Shown piece by piece: positions 53,546 to 64,000 of a stretch of DNA of 64,000 nucleotides. The notes beneath the pieces are model-generated. The model ran no database searches, had not been told where the DNA came from, and worked only from the letters and a program-made list of their open reading frames with translations. The position numbers and the translations under genes were made by a program. How positions within the stretch are numbered: position 1 is the stretch's first letter; each line of letters begins with the position of its first letter. Source of the stretch: Larus michahellis (Eukaryota; Chordata; Aves; Charadriiformes; Laridae); NCBI RefSeq assembly GCF_964199755.1, contig NC_133903.1, positions 56,488,739 through 56,552,738 of the forward strand, written 5' to 3'.

Positions 53546-56500
53546 CTAGAGAGGAAGCAAAACGGTACAATGAAGAGCAAAGCAAGAGAGGTTTACCAAT
53601 AGTTACCTAAAGATTTGTAACTTCAGACTTGCTAAAGATGTAGAAGCTTGTTTGGTATTCTGCACATGGCGATTCAGAGCTCTTGAAGAAGGAGGTGGTT
53701 TAAAGAAAGTTATTTCAGAATATACTGAGATACCCTGAGCACGGAAACAATACCCAACTCAAGACACCAGTCAAAACCTGTCCATGTTATTAATTCAGTG
53801 GTTTTCCGTTCCTGATGCAGACTGATGACATGGAAACCAAGGAGTTGTGAACACATGGATTAACTTGTTAAAATAGAGAACATTGGCTTGAAGATGATAC
53901 AAGACGACGTAGGCTTCGGCTGAGCAAATCTTTTTAATGTTTGCTTTAAATATAACCCTTTTCCATTTTGAATTGAGGCTGAACACTTAAGAGTTATGCC
54001 CAATAAAACTGGCTTGCCCATAGCTAACTTCAGGAGCTAAGCAAAAATTCAGTCCTCAATAACCAGAGCTGGGCAAACACGAGAGGAGGCAGGATGGAGT
54101 CTGTTCAGAGCTGTCTAGCTGAAACAGCCTACTGGCACGCAAAAAATCCCGTAACACTTAGAAAAGGCATTATGACTTTTTGGCAGTTTATATTATACCG
54201 CAAATAAATTGCTTTCTACATTTCCATTTGTTAGAAGTGTAACAGTTCTCTATTTATTTGTAGGTGAAAAAATACATTGCCAGTAATCCTTGCAGAAAAA
54301 GAAATACAAAAATGCTACAAAATACTTAACTCACGACTGAGATCACCCTTTCCTGAAAGGACAATTCAGCATCTCTACATTACTCGGAGCAAGACCCTAG
54401 CATTAGGAAAACGTAAATTAGAGCTCTCTTCCTGACCGGGACTATAGCCGCCTTTCAGCTGCAGATTTCCAACTATCGTTACTTCCACTAACTTATTTCT
54501 CCTGAGATCTACAGCAACACACTCTTAGCTAAGAGAGTTTATTTCCACAACTCAGTTTTGCACATACTTCTGTTTGGAAATAGAAAGCCACAACAGGAGT
54601 TGTAGTCACCTTACCTAATTTTACAGGAAAGCCCGGTGGAAGCTTCATTTGAACAAATTCTCTAAGTTTGTTAAAGTGCTTGAAGGGTGCAATTACTTCT
54701 AAAACATTCAACAATCTGAAAAGGAAAACAGATTTCATTACAAATTCTTGCTTCACAAGCTTTCCCTCTAGAAAAGATAAAAATGACCAAAAGAGCAAGG
54801 TGATAAAAAAGGAGTTGAAAAATTACATCACGCTTAGATATCGATCTCCTTAGGGCTTCAGTATCGGCACCCTCACATTCAGTTCTTAGTGGTCCATATT
54901 GTATTACCGTAAGTGTACAAATAAACATCAAGATATTAATTTCTTGTCCTCATTTTATATGAGAGACGAAAGCATATAGTAGCACACCCTCTTCCCCACG
55001 GGCATAAGGGACCTGACGTGGTTTTGTACTGGTTTAGAGGACATAACTTTTTACGGACAAAAACGTTTCAGAATTCTGTGGAATCAGGCACATTGTCATT
55101 GCGACAAGTTAATGATAAACCCGGCCAGACCTCTGCTCTTATCAAGCGAGATAAGCGCTTGGCTCTCCCAGTAACACGCACACCAGCACCGCGGTCTCTA
55201 ACGTTAACAGCTTACGTGCTTAACGGCACGGCTTCTGTCATGGGGTTTAAACCCTCCAGTTTCCGTATCTGAAGATACGATGAATTCTGCAGTTCATAAC
55301 CACATTAAAACATTTCCTACACATAAGCTACATTCACGGCCAATAATTCTGACTTACGATTCAATTCCTAAGGGAAATTCCTGGCTCATAGCTATGGTGG
55401 CTTTAAAGGTTTTCTTGCTCTCTTTGCAGACCAGCTCTCTGCCCAGATGAGGAGCTCTGCAAGGGGGAGCGGAGAAAGACACAGTCAGCTTTTCTCTCAC
55501 TGAAACCTTGGGTTTAAAGGAAGGAAGACAGACTCAGGTTTGAAAACGCCAGTAAAGAATCTCTACAATAAAGCAAATACTTTAAAAGTTGTGCATAGTA
55601 AAGATGAGTCAGGAACCAACCATGAGTTTTGCTAAACCAGGAGACAAGACAAAAACAGGGAAATGACTTCAGAAAAATCTTCAAATAATTCCTCGTGAGC
55701 ATTATATTAATAAACACGATAGAAAGACATGACAACTATGCAGAAATATATACAGCTGATTTCAGATGTTAATAGTCTGCATGTGAACCAAGTGCCAAGT
55801 TGAACTGGAGAAAGGTTAATTTGCTTTCAGCCTAAAATATGAAACGATCTCGGAGAAAGCGGAAGAGTTACTCTGCTATCACTAGAAGGCAATGCTGGAA
55901 AACACAGGGCAGAAAGTTGTCTTATAGGAGAGGAACAGACAGGTAACACGTAAGGTAACAAATCTTTCCCTCTTTCGCCTTATATTAGCTAGAAAGCCCC
56001 ATCTCCCATTAAACTCCCTCCAGTTAATCAGATTATTAACCAAAGCGAAATCCATACCTATTTCTGTCCCAATAGTAACAGCTGTTCAAGCATAACCTAT
56101 TTATTCTCCTTGAATATTCATTCTAGCTCAAATAGATAAAAAATTAAATTAGTTTTAAAAAACCAAATGAAACCAAACCAGATCCATGTGCCTTTTTAGA
56201 AAGCCTGTACTGTAATATCGTCATATTCCCCAGTAAGATCTGACTCTAGGCCAGTCCAACGTCTTTGGGGAAAGGACAAAGGACTTTTATCACTGGTACT
56301 CATGGGGGACACTCGGTACATTTTTTGGTCCTTCTACATTGAGGAGCTAGACAGCACGCAGCCCTAGGAAATACACTCAACTGCCTGCATCGCCTACGAA
56401 TGAAACTAATGTAAATTAATTTAAGTTATAGCTGTTTGGTACCTAGCTACGCACCTACAGGAAAGCGCCCTGCAAAGTACTAGGAGATGGGTATGTCCTT

Positions 56501-59500
56501 GTACTCCAGAAGTATGCATTTTTGTACGCTGCTACCAGAGTCTCATTAAATCATAAACTTTTATTTAAAACACGGTGAATTGGATTATTGATTACTATCA
56601 TAAGTAAAGATAAATGAATTTGTCAGAAAATCTTTAAAAAAAGCGCCAGCTTAGACGTGCGTATTTTCAAAACGTTCAGATGTCAGCCATGGGTATGAGG
56701 TAGATGCCCAGCCAATATTTTTATCGCCAGCTGATGCAATACTACTATTTGTGTATACAGGTATCAGCTTCCCAGCCAGCCTACTGAGGAATGGTAAACA
56801 TCCCGGACATCAAACTGTGTTCCTTTTCCCAGAAAGAAGCACCCAACAAACTAGAGAAACCCCCCCCCAAAATCCCCGCAACCCCAAACGAATAATCTGA
56901 AGGTGTCTAAGGAAGTTAATAAAGCAAAACCACTTACTTTCCGTTCTCCGCAGATATGTACTCTTCCCATGTAATTGTGTTGGGCGATGGCGGAGTAAGC
57001 GACTGCCGTCTGACAGGCTGTTCAGAAAAACATGTTTATCTTTCCTCATATTCTCTTAGAATTTTGCCATTCAAAAGATACAACTGTACTTCAACTCTAC
57101 GAAGAACAGCAATAAAGTCTATCCAGTTTGGAGCTGATACTTCACTGGGCTTTTCCATCTCCTGCTCTTGCTCTCATAGTCTCCATTTAGGTATTTGGCC
57201 TCAAACTGCATTTTACGTAGAAGTTGTCCGTTTTAATACATCGGTTAATCAGTTAATTCAAGCGTCTGAATGACAAGTAACAAAGCACAAGCTAATGCAG
57301 AAATAAATTAATCTTTTTTAAAAGGCTGTACGCGTGTTCCCAGATGATGTCTGGCTCGTTCTGAATAGCTCTTGATTTCATGGTGGTAATAACAGGCTTA
57401 GTCCATTATAATGACGCCAAAGGAAAACACGATTGAAAAGAAAACCAGAAAGGCATTCTACACAAGAGAGATTTGGTCTAAAGGAAGTTAAAGTGATTTG
57501 CCACAGCCAAACCCATAATCTTCTACTAAGAGACAAATTAAGACTGAAACATCCAGTATAATCACGGAAATTCCTCAATGTGTGCACTAATCAGGGTAAT
57601 TCATTAACATATCACCATGATTATACTTGTAGGCCATGTTCATTATTTTGAAATTAAGACAATCAAAGTAGAATAAAAACATTATTTATAGATTTTGCTA
57701 CATGGCTGGCGTTAAAGATTATTCTACGCAAAAATTCACATACTGTGAAAAAATACTTCAGTATACCTCAAAATTTTGTTCCATTAAGTTGCCACCTTTA
57801 CTCAGGCTCTCCATGATAGCTTTATTTCGAAGAATATCCTCCTCACTGAGATGTTCTCTTCTTTTCCTTGACTCTAATACAAGTCCATTAACCAAGTAGA
57901 AATCTGCCAAGAAGTTTCCTACTCTTTCCTGCAGAAGGAATTGGACATTAATGACCCACAGAAGATAAAAATAACACATCTAAATTCTTGTACATCCAAA
58001 TAATTGCACTTCAGTGCAGTAAGATACCTTCAGGATTGAAAGGTTATAGTTTACACAACCAATCACAAGAGCTATCAGTGGGCAATCCCAGTGAGGTATG
58101 TACAGCACGAACACAAGAACTCTATCAGAACAGATGTTTCGTATCAATGGAAACTTTAAGACAGAAAAGATTGTTTAAGAATTTAAGATTAGCCAAAGGA
58201 AATATGACTAAAATCCCCTTCAGCACCAAGCTGTGCTAAAGGATGATTTACACACGTAGAATAAGGATTTGGTATTCTAAAGGAAAAAAGTTCTGAAACG
58301 CTAGCTCAGACGCAAACTTGAGATAACTGGCACTACATGAACAGATCCAGATAAAACCAAAATCCTTCAGAGCTAGCCACTTCGTACTCAAAGAAGTTAC
58401 GATGGTGGCTGTTTCCATTTTCGCAAAGCTGAAAACTTGCAGGTCAGTCAGACGGCTGACGCGGGAATGAACTCCTGAAGAATGACCCAGAGCGCTCCCA
58501 TCTTCCCACATTCTCTGACACAGGAGCACAGAGAATCCTTACTGCACCCCCTGCAATGAATCAGCACAGGAGAGACACGGAGCTGCTGGAGCGGGGCCAG
58601 AGGAGGCTCCGGAGATGCTGGGAGGGCTGGAGCCCCTCTGCTGGGAGGACAGGCTGAGAGAGCTGGGGGGGTTCAGCCTGGAGAAGAGAAGGCTCCGCGG
58701 AGACCTTGGAGCCCCTTCCAGTCCCTCAGGGGGCTCCAAGAAAGTTGGGGAGGGACTCTGGAGCAGGGAGGGGAGCCATGGGACAAGGGGGAAGGGTTTA
58801 AAACTGCAAGAGGGGAGATTTAGAGGAGATATTGTGAAGAAATTGTTGGCTGTGAGGGGGGTGAGCCCCTGGCCCAGGTTGCCCAGAGAAGCTGTGGCTG
58901 CCCCATCCCTGGAGGGGTTCAAGGCCAGGTTGGACGGGGCTTGGAGCAACCTGGGCTGGTGGGAGGTGTCCCTGCCCAGGGCAGGGGGTGCCACTGGGTG
59001 GCCTTTAAGGTCACTTCCAACCCAAACCAGCCTGTGATTCTATGCTATTTCTACAATAAAGTAGTTTTCAGTACAGTTGGTTCTCCCCCCTGCCCAATAG
59101 CTAGAGTTCGTTATCTTTCTTCCAGGCTACTTTTTCCTTATGAAGGCAGTCTATCATATGATTATCAATTTAAGATTAGCCAATTTAAGATTTAAGATTC
59201 AAGCAATTTAAGATTAGAACCTAATGAAGAACCTAATGAGGTTCAACAAAAGCAAGTGCAAGGTCCTCCAGCTGGGGAGGAAGAATGCTAAGCACCAGTA
59301 TAGGTTAGGGGTGGACCTGCTGGGAAGCAGTTCTGAGAAGAAGGATCTGGGGGTCCTGGTAGACAGTAAATTATCCATGAGCCAACAATGTGCCCTTGTT
59401 GCCAAAAAGGCCAATGGCATCCTGGGCTGCATAGGGAAGAGTGTGGCCAGTAGGTCGAAGGAGGTCATTCTCCCCCTCTACTCTGCACTGGTGAGGCCAC

Positions 59501-62500
59501 ACCTGGAATACTGCATCCAGTTTTGGGCTCCCCAGTTAAAAAGGGACAGGGAACTACTGGAGCGGGTCCAGCGTAGGGCAACTAAGATGATGGAGGGACT
59601 GGAGCATCTCCCTTACAAGGAAAGGCTGAGAGAGCTGGGACTCTTTAGCCTGGAGAAGAGAAGGCCGAGGGGAGACCTTATTACGGCATACAAGTATCTA
59701 AAGGGTGGGCTGAAGGAGGATGGTGCCAGACTCTTTTCAGTGGTTCCCAGTGACAGGACGAGGGGCAACGGGCACAAGCTGGAACACAGGAAGTTCCATT
59801 CAAATACACGGAAAAACTTCTTTACAGTGAGGGTGACAGAGCACTGGAACAGGCTGCCCAGGGAGGGTGTGGAGTCCCCTTCTCTGGAGATTTTCAAGAC
59901 CCGCCTGGATGCAGCCCTGAGTGACGTGCTCTGGGCAATCCTGCTCTAGCAGGGGAGTTGGACTAGATGATCTCTAGAGGTCCCTTCCAACTCTGAAGTT
60001 TCTGTGATTCTGTGATATGTACTCTATGTGCTCACACTAGTGACAGCTGGGGGGAGTACGGGGAGACATTCTTCTTCTGTCCTGAACATCTTACTCTTTT
60101 TCTCCTTATTTCTTCCCAACCACATCATCAAAAGGCTGTCTGAACTATTTTGTCTCCAGTAATGCGGCTTGTGAAATTTTCTTTAGGCTTACTGTTTTGT
60201 CTTCTCGAAAAAGCCATCCCGTCTGGGCACGTGTGAAGGTAATTGATTTGGTTGATAATGTTGCTGAGTAAATATCACTGCTCATCAAAATGTCAACCTC
60301 TTCTTCTGTTTCCATCTCAGATTCCTAGCAGAAAAAATTCCCAAATACAGAAGAGAAATTAATAATAATGATTACTTCTTAAAAAAAAAAAATTAAAAAA
60401 ATCAATAAACCTTTTCCTTTGGAACTTTTCCCAGAACTAGCATTTCCTGCATTTTGAAACTGTTCTATAGAAGCCCTGGCCAAATGGTTACTAAATAGTT
60501 TAATATTAAATATTAATGCAAATAAGGCATCCAAGCACGATTTATCCATCAGCTCAGCAGCGACAGCCTTTCCACAGGCAAAGATCCATATGCTTAAGTG
60601 ATTGGTGGATAAAGCCATAACTAAAAAGTCGACTAAATACAAGGGGTCCAGTGAGTCATCCCCTTGCGTCGTTAACAACGACGCTGGCCACAGAGTGAGT
60701 AAGCAGATGCAAAGCAGTGGCAAGCAAGTTTGAAAACCCACCCGAGGACCCCTAAATTAAGCCCACTGCAAAGATTAAAAGTAGCATGCCTCATGACATA
60801 AAACATATTTATACATTTGCCTATTCAGAATGATAAAAGATCTTCCCAAAAGACTCACATTCTAGCTTTTTCCTCATTTAGAAGTCTGTATTCAAAAGCA
60901 CTGCTTTTCATAACAAAATTTTATGTCACCTATACAGCTTAAGTTATAACAGCTCAACAAAAAAGCCTTTGGTTTGCATTTCTCTGGAGCTTGTTTGGGT
61001 CTTTTTGAGAGGCACATTTAGTTAAATAAAATAAGTCAGACTTCTGATGTAAAGTAAACGCTCGAGGTACTTCACACAGATCCTTACCTCATGATGTATT
61101 CGCTGGTAAACTTTTTGTTCATTGTCTAAAACTACAAAAGATTCAGAGGGTGCGGCATCACCATTAAAAATGAAGCTTAAATCCCCTCGTTGGCACTTCA
61201 TGTCGGTAAAGTCTATGAGAGTTGTGTCCAGCCTGGGAAAATATACCAATACTTTAGAAGAAGCTACCCATAAACACTCAACTACACCATGAAGTTCAGT
61301 TTGCAAGCAGAAGCTTTCTTTTTTTTTTTTTTTTTTTTTAAAATCACAACCAAACACACAGAGGCCTAAGTTTTCATAGAATATTTCACAAGTGAAGCCT
61401 GGATGCAGAAAGAAAAAAAATTGCTATTAAAAAGTTTCACATCATAACATCTCTACCATTATAACTGCATTCCAAACTTCATAGGAAAAGGTAAAGTTTT
61501 CTTCAGAAAAATTTATGTCAAAGCTGCCAGCACGAGGAAGTGACAGAATTTATATAGCTAGTACATGAAACACATTGAGAAATACAACCACCCTATTCTA
61601 CGAGAAGCAGCCACTGATTTGAGTATCAATATTAGGACATGACCCAAATTATGAAGAGAAGTAAGAAACAGACTGATCTTTTTATTTGACTAATTTTAGT
61701 TGCTATTTCTATTTCTTCCCCTCACCAACACAAGAAATGCTTCTGCTGACCTGAATAACTCGGAGTTGGAGCCAAGGACAAAGATATCTCCAGCAATAGA
61801 ATCACAGAATCGTTACAGTTGGAAGAGACCTTTAAGATCATCAAGTCCAACCGTTAGCCCAGCACTGCACATTTACTTCTTTAACAAAGAGTGTTAAAGA
61901 ACCTGAATTTAGCGACTGCTCCAGCTCTAAGGGTGACTGCTTAACACTCCGCATAGATTGGCCTCAGAGTCAAGAAAGAATCCGCAGCCATCTCCACTCA
62001 GTGCCAGACTCGGACAAGCAGAGCAGACAGAAATGAGAAGGGAACAAAAATAGTCTCAGACTCAGATTTGACCTAAAAAGTCAGTTGACACCTGCTAACA
62101 GCCTTCATAGAACAAAATTTTCTACAGATTGAATCTTCAGAATCATATTCTTGACTTTTTGTTTGTTTTAAACTTTGGAACCTAAAGAAAAAGACAGAAA
62201 AGACATTTGAATCCCCAGACCCAAACTGAAACAGTTAAAGACCTGAGCTCGGGAAGGCTCCTGGTAGCACTCTACTGAGTTTGTGAATTTGTCGCATTAA
62301 GCACTTCAAAAAGAGAAACTATACCACTCTTTTCACTACATAGACTGGAGCAGCAACATTTCTGCACAAACTACGGAAAGCTCATTTATTTGAAATTGCA
62401 TTAAAAATACCAAATTCCTCTTTTTCAATAAATCATCGTCATGTCTGGTAGATAGAGCCTTATACAGCTTGAGTGCCTCTGCTTTGTATTTTAAGTGATT

Positions 62501-63979
62501 TGGGAGCAGAAGTTAAATTCAGATCAATAGAGAAAAAAGAGAGTCTGAAGCTCAGACCGGCCCTTGCCTCTAACACCCGTGTACAAACACGATGCTGTTC
62601 CACACCTTTGCAGGCTCCTCGGTGATTTCTTTCAGACCACGCTGGAGTCCAGCGTTTTCCCTAACGTGCAGATTAACACACTGTACAATCAGTACTTACC
62701 TGATATTTATACCTTGTTTGTGTATTTTACATGCATCAGAAGGCAGAATTCGGGAAAGTAAAGGCACTAAAGGTAGGAGAGAGAGTGCAATTAGGACATC
62801 GAGTGTATTTCTATTAAAACTATGCATCAGTTTGAATCTCAATGTATATTACTGCAAATACAGCATACCCATTTTCCACCAGAATCCCAATGCAAAGACA
62901 ACTGACTACTACCAGGGCTGTTTCTATTCAATAAATGCAAAACTTCTTCGTAATTGTACTGACTACCTGCAGCACCAGGACAGTTTAGAATGTCCTCAGC
63001 CACAGCTAATTCATTTATAAATTCTAATGACTCATCTTCTAGCTGTTTGAAATTTTAATTCTATGATTTGATAGTTTACTTATACATTGTACCAACCGAA
63101 AGCCTAGCTACTTTTTATGGTGACTCTTCCATGAAAAGGCCACTCATCAAACGCACAGCACACAGTAGGCCACCTAGAAAAATGGGGTGTGTGTTCCAGA
63201 TTTGTTCAAGTTTGATGGCAGCCTGGCTGCTCGTTCCTCCTCTGAACATTGGAAGAGGCGTATATCACAACAAATACATAGACTATGCCTGTATGAAAGT
63301 ATATAAAATTACTAACTTAAAGTTCAACCAGTAACAGAAAGTATCACTTCCAATATTTTGACATGATTCAGGCATGTTGATCATTGCTAACACAGTTTTG
63401 CTAATTTATTTAGATTTTTCTTCTGCATATAAGAGGAGGTGGAAATTGAGAAAATGCTAAACCTTATTGAGTCACAAAAAGAAACACTAAAATGAAGCTG
63501 GGTTTGAAGAACCTACCACACAGTTGCACTTAACTGACAGTCACCGTTCAGAGTACAGCCCGAAATTCAGGAGATTAAATGCCCCGAGTCCAGTCACTCC
63601 ACTAAAGCGTTCAAACCACTGATCTATAGTGACACCAATCGACCAGACAGAGACACTTTAACATTTCACTCTTCCAATAACCTTAAAGTAAACAACAGCT
63701 TGTTCCCCCCCATACTGTGTCACTGGATTATAGAAGAGAATTCAGCTCCTAAAATGAATAAGCAAAAATAATTCAGCAAAAAAGTTGGCTGTCCTTTCTT
63801 TATAACTTGCACCTCGAGAACTGGATTGTGAACATTCCAACACGCAAACCAGAAGAGAATTTAAGCTTGAGAGAACAAGCGTGCTGAAGGCTGATATATT
63901 ATCTCCCTATGAAAGGAACATGCAGTCGCTTACCCCAACTTTGAAAATCCCAGTGAAGCTCTAGATAGAAGTCACCTAG
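53415..63979 (-). CDS. ANKRD13C: ANKRD13C, ankyrin repeat domain 13C (partial: C-terminal 320 residues)
   Basis: Nine minus-strand exons join in frame to 963 nt, 320 codons plus TAA. They start at [15 protein letters not shown] and end [12 protein letters not shown]. They match the C-terminal 320 residues of the 541-residue human protein and cover the GPCR-chaperone domain. ANKRD13C is described as an ER-membrane-associated chaperone that holds newly made G-protein-coupled receptors and affects their traffic. The N-terminal exons with the ankyrin repeats lie beyond position 64000. Conserved landmarks are [20 protein letters not shown], the acidic [46 protein letters not shown] and [10 protein letters not shown] found no frameshift or stop. 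Confidence 0.96.
54615..54715 (-). CDS. ANKRD13C: ANKRD13C exon 8 of 9 in window
   Basis: It encodes [20 protein letters not shown] then [13 protein letters not shown]. The acceptor is CTTTTCAG|A and the donor ATTAG|GTAAGG. It ends in phase 1, so the Asp codon G|AT is completed by the last exon. Confidence 0.97.
55358..55456 (-). CDS. ANKRD13C: ANKRD13C exon 7 of 9 in window
   Basis: It encodes [20 protein letters not shown] then [12 protein letters not shown]. The acceptor is CCTTGCAG|A and the donor GAATC|GTAAGT. The exon is 99 nt and symmetric in phase 2. Confidence 0.96.
56938..57017 (-). CDS. ANKRD13C: ANKRD13C exon 6 of 9 in window
   Basis: It encodes [20 protein letters not shown] then ISAENG. 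The acceptor is TTCTGAACAG|CCT and the donor GGAAA|GTAAGT. A second AG eight bases downstream (GTCAG|A) would break the frame, so the upstream AG is chosen; it also restores the conserved Pro-x-Arg-Arg. Confidence 0.94.
57767..57928 (-). CDS. ANKRD13C: ANKRD13C exon 5 of 9 in window
   Basis: It encodes [40 protein letters not shown] and [14 protein letters not shown]. The acceptor is TTCTGCAG|GAA and the donor TTTGAG|GTATAC. The exon is 162 nt, phase 0. Confidence 0.97.
58555..59044 (+). mobile_element. CR1 LINE fragment (ANKRD13C intron), 3' end intact
   Basis: CR1 in plus orientation from about 58555 (GGAGCGGGGCCAGAGGAGGC) through GGACAGGCTGAGAGAGCTGG to the terminal octamer ATTCTATG at 59037-59044. 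Its last 240 bp are nearly the reverse complement of the copies at 21202 and 23963, so all three belong to one subfamily. Confidence 0.87.
59229..60016 (+). mobile_element. CR1 LINE fragment with open 3' part of ORF2
   Basis: A 5'-truncated CR1 in plus orientation, ending in ATTCTGTG at 60007-60014. An open frame of 241 codons (59224-59949) reads as the C-terminal part of the CR1 reverse-transcriptase polyprotein: [69 protein letters not shown] and [20 protein letters not shown]. It differs in subfamily from the CR1 just upstream. It lacks the endonuclease and catalytic RT core, so it is a dead copy with a still open frame. Confidence 0.9.
60193..60324 (-). CDS. ANKRD13C: ANKRD13C exon 4 of 9 in window
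   Basis: It encodes [40 protein letters not shown] and EDKT: an acidic patch followed by the Trp-containing strand. The acceptor is TCTGCTAG|GAA and the donor AAAACA|GTAAGC. The exon is 132 nt in phase 0. A CR1 element ends about 180 bp beyond the donor. Confidence 0.96.
61088..61232 (-). CDS. ANKRD13C: ANKRD13C exon 3 of 9 in window
   Basis: It encodes [40 protein letters not shown] and VYQRIHHE, which I recall as essentially unchanged from human. The acceptor is TTTCCCAG|G and the donor CATGAG|GTAAGG. Confidence 0.97.
61795..61875 (-). mobile_element. CR1 LINE 3' end remnant (ANKRD13C intron)
   Basis: AATAGAATCACAGAATC, the reversed doubled CR1 terminal octamer, followed by GTTGGAAGAGACCTTTAAGA and ATCAAGTCCAACCGT. 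Minus orientation, about 80 bp. Confidence 0.85.
62700..62766 (-). CDS. ANKRD13C: ANKRD13C exon 2 of 9 in window (67 nt)
   Basis: It encodes [20 protein letters not shown] then I. The acceptor is ACCTTTAG|TG and the donor ATCAG|GTAAGT. The human equivalent reads CKIYKQGINIR, so the only change seen in that segment is Tyr to His. Confidence 0.94.
63934..63979 (-). CDS. ANKRD13C: ANKRD13C exon 1 of 9 in window (46 nt)
   Basis: It encodes [15 protein letters not shown]. The acceptor is TCATCTCAG|CTA, 21 bp from the window edge, and the donor TGGG|GTAAGC. It ends in phase 1, with the Val codon G|TG completed by the next exon. Confidence 0.93.
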
Positions 63980-64000
63980 CTGAGATGAAGAGAAGAATAG

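Noticed and set aside
58539-59037. Open frames of 140-151 codons on both strands
   Set aside because: They lie entirely within a CR1 LINE tail and are explained by it.

Overview
This is vertebrate nuclear DNA, and very probably from a bird. Three split, spliced genes can be read exon by exon. All three are conserved single-copy vertebrate genes lying in the order LRRC40 - SRSF11 - ANKRD13C, the neighbourhood known from human 1p31. The interspersed repeats I can recognise are CR1-type LINE fragments, several ending in the avian/reptilian CR1 octamer ATTCTRTG, and the introns are short. Both points favour a bird. I cannot name the species.

Layout. Positions 1-4800 hold no recognisable coding exon. 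The first 2.9 kb is GC-rich with a small 30-bp tandem repeat. An AT-rich stretch at about 2950-3590 ends in a plus-strand AATAAA and looks like the tail of a 3' UTR, possibly of LRRC7, which is the expected neighbour. LRRC40 runs on the minus strand from about 22.19 kb down to about 5.1 kb. All 15 coding exons are present, every junction keeps frame, and they encode 602 residues. A 41-bp minisatellite (22249-22642) and a CR1 LINE (about 23963-24710) fill the space between the LRRC40 CpG-rich promoter and the separate CpG island of SRSF11 at 24.8-25.6 kb. SRSF11 runs on the plus strand, with a noncoding first exon ending at 25051, 12 coding exons from 25211 to 44904, and 3' ends as far as about 46.89 kb. 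It encodes 459 residues (458 with the alternative NAGNAG acceptor). A tail-to-tail intergenic space (46.9-49.1 kb) follows. ANKRD13C then runs on the minus strand: a putative 4.3-kb 3' UTR (49.1-53.4 kb) and its last nine coding exons (53415-63979), giving the C-terminal 320 residues. Its ankyrin-repeat half and promoter lie beyond the right edge.

Function. LRRC40 is a protein made almost entirely of leucine-rich repeats and has no well-established activity. SRSF11 (p54) is a nuclear SR-type splicing regulator with an N-terminal RRM and a long RS domain. ANKRD13C is an ER-associated chaperone for G-protein-coupled receptors. Nothing suggests that the three act in one pathway; the grouping is conserved synteny. 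LRRC40 and SRSF11 are head to head, about 2.8 kb apart. SRSF11 and ANKRD13C are tail to tail.

The most interesting observations are two well-formed candidate poison exons in the second coding intron of SRSF11 (33680-33739 and 34987-35103), a tandem NAGNAG acceptor at its last exon, the minisatellite beside the LRRC40 promoter, and near-identical CR1 copies in direct orientation flanking LRRC40 exon 1 and its promoter. I found no CRISPR array, tRNA, rRNA or confident small-RNA gene, and no convincing new gene system.
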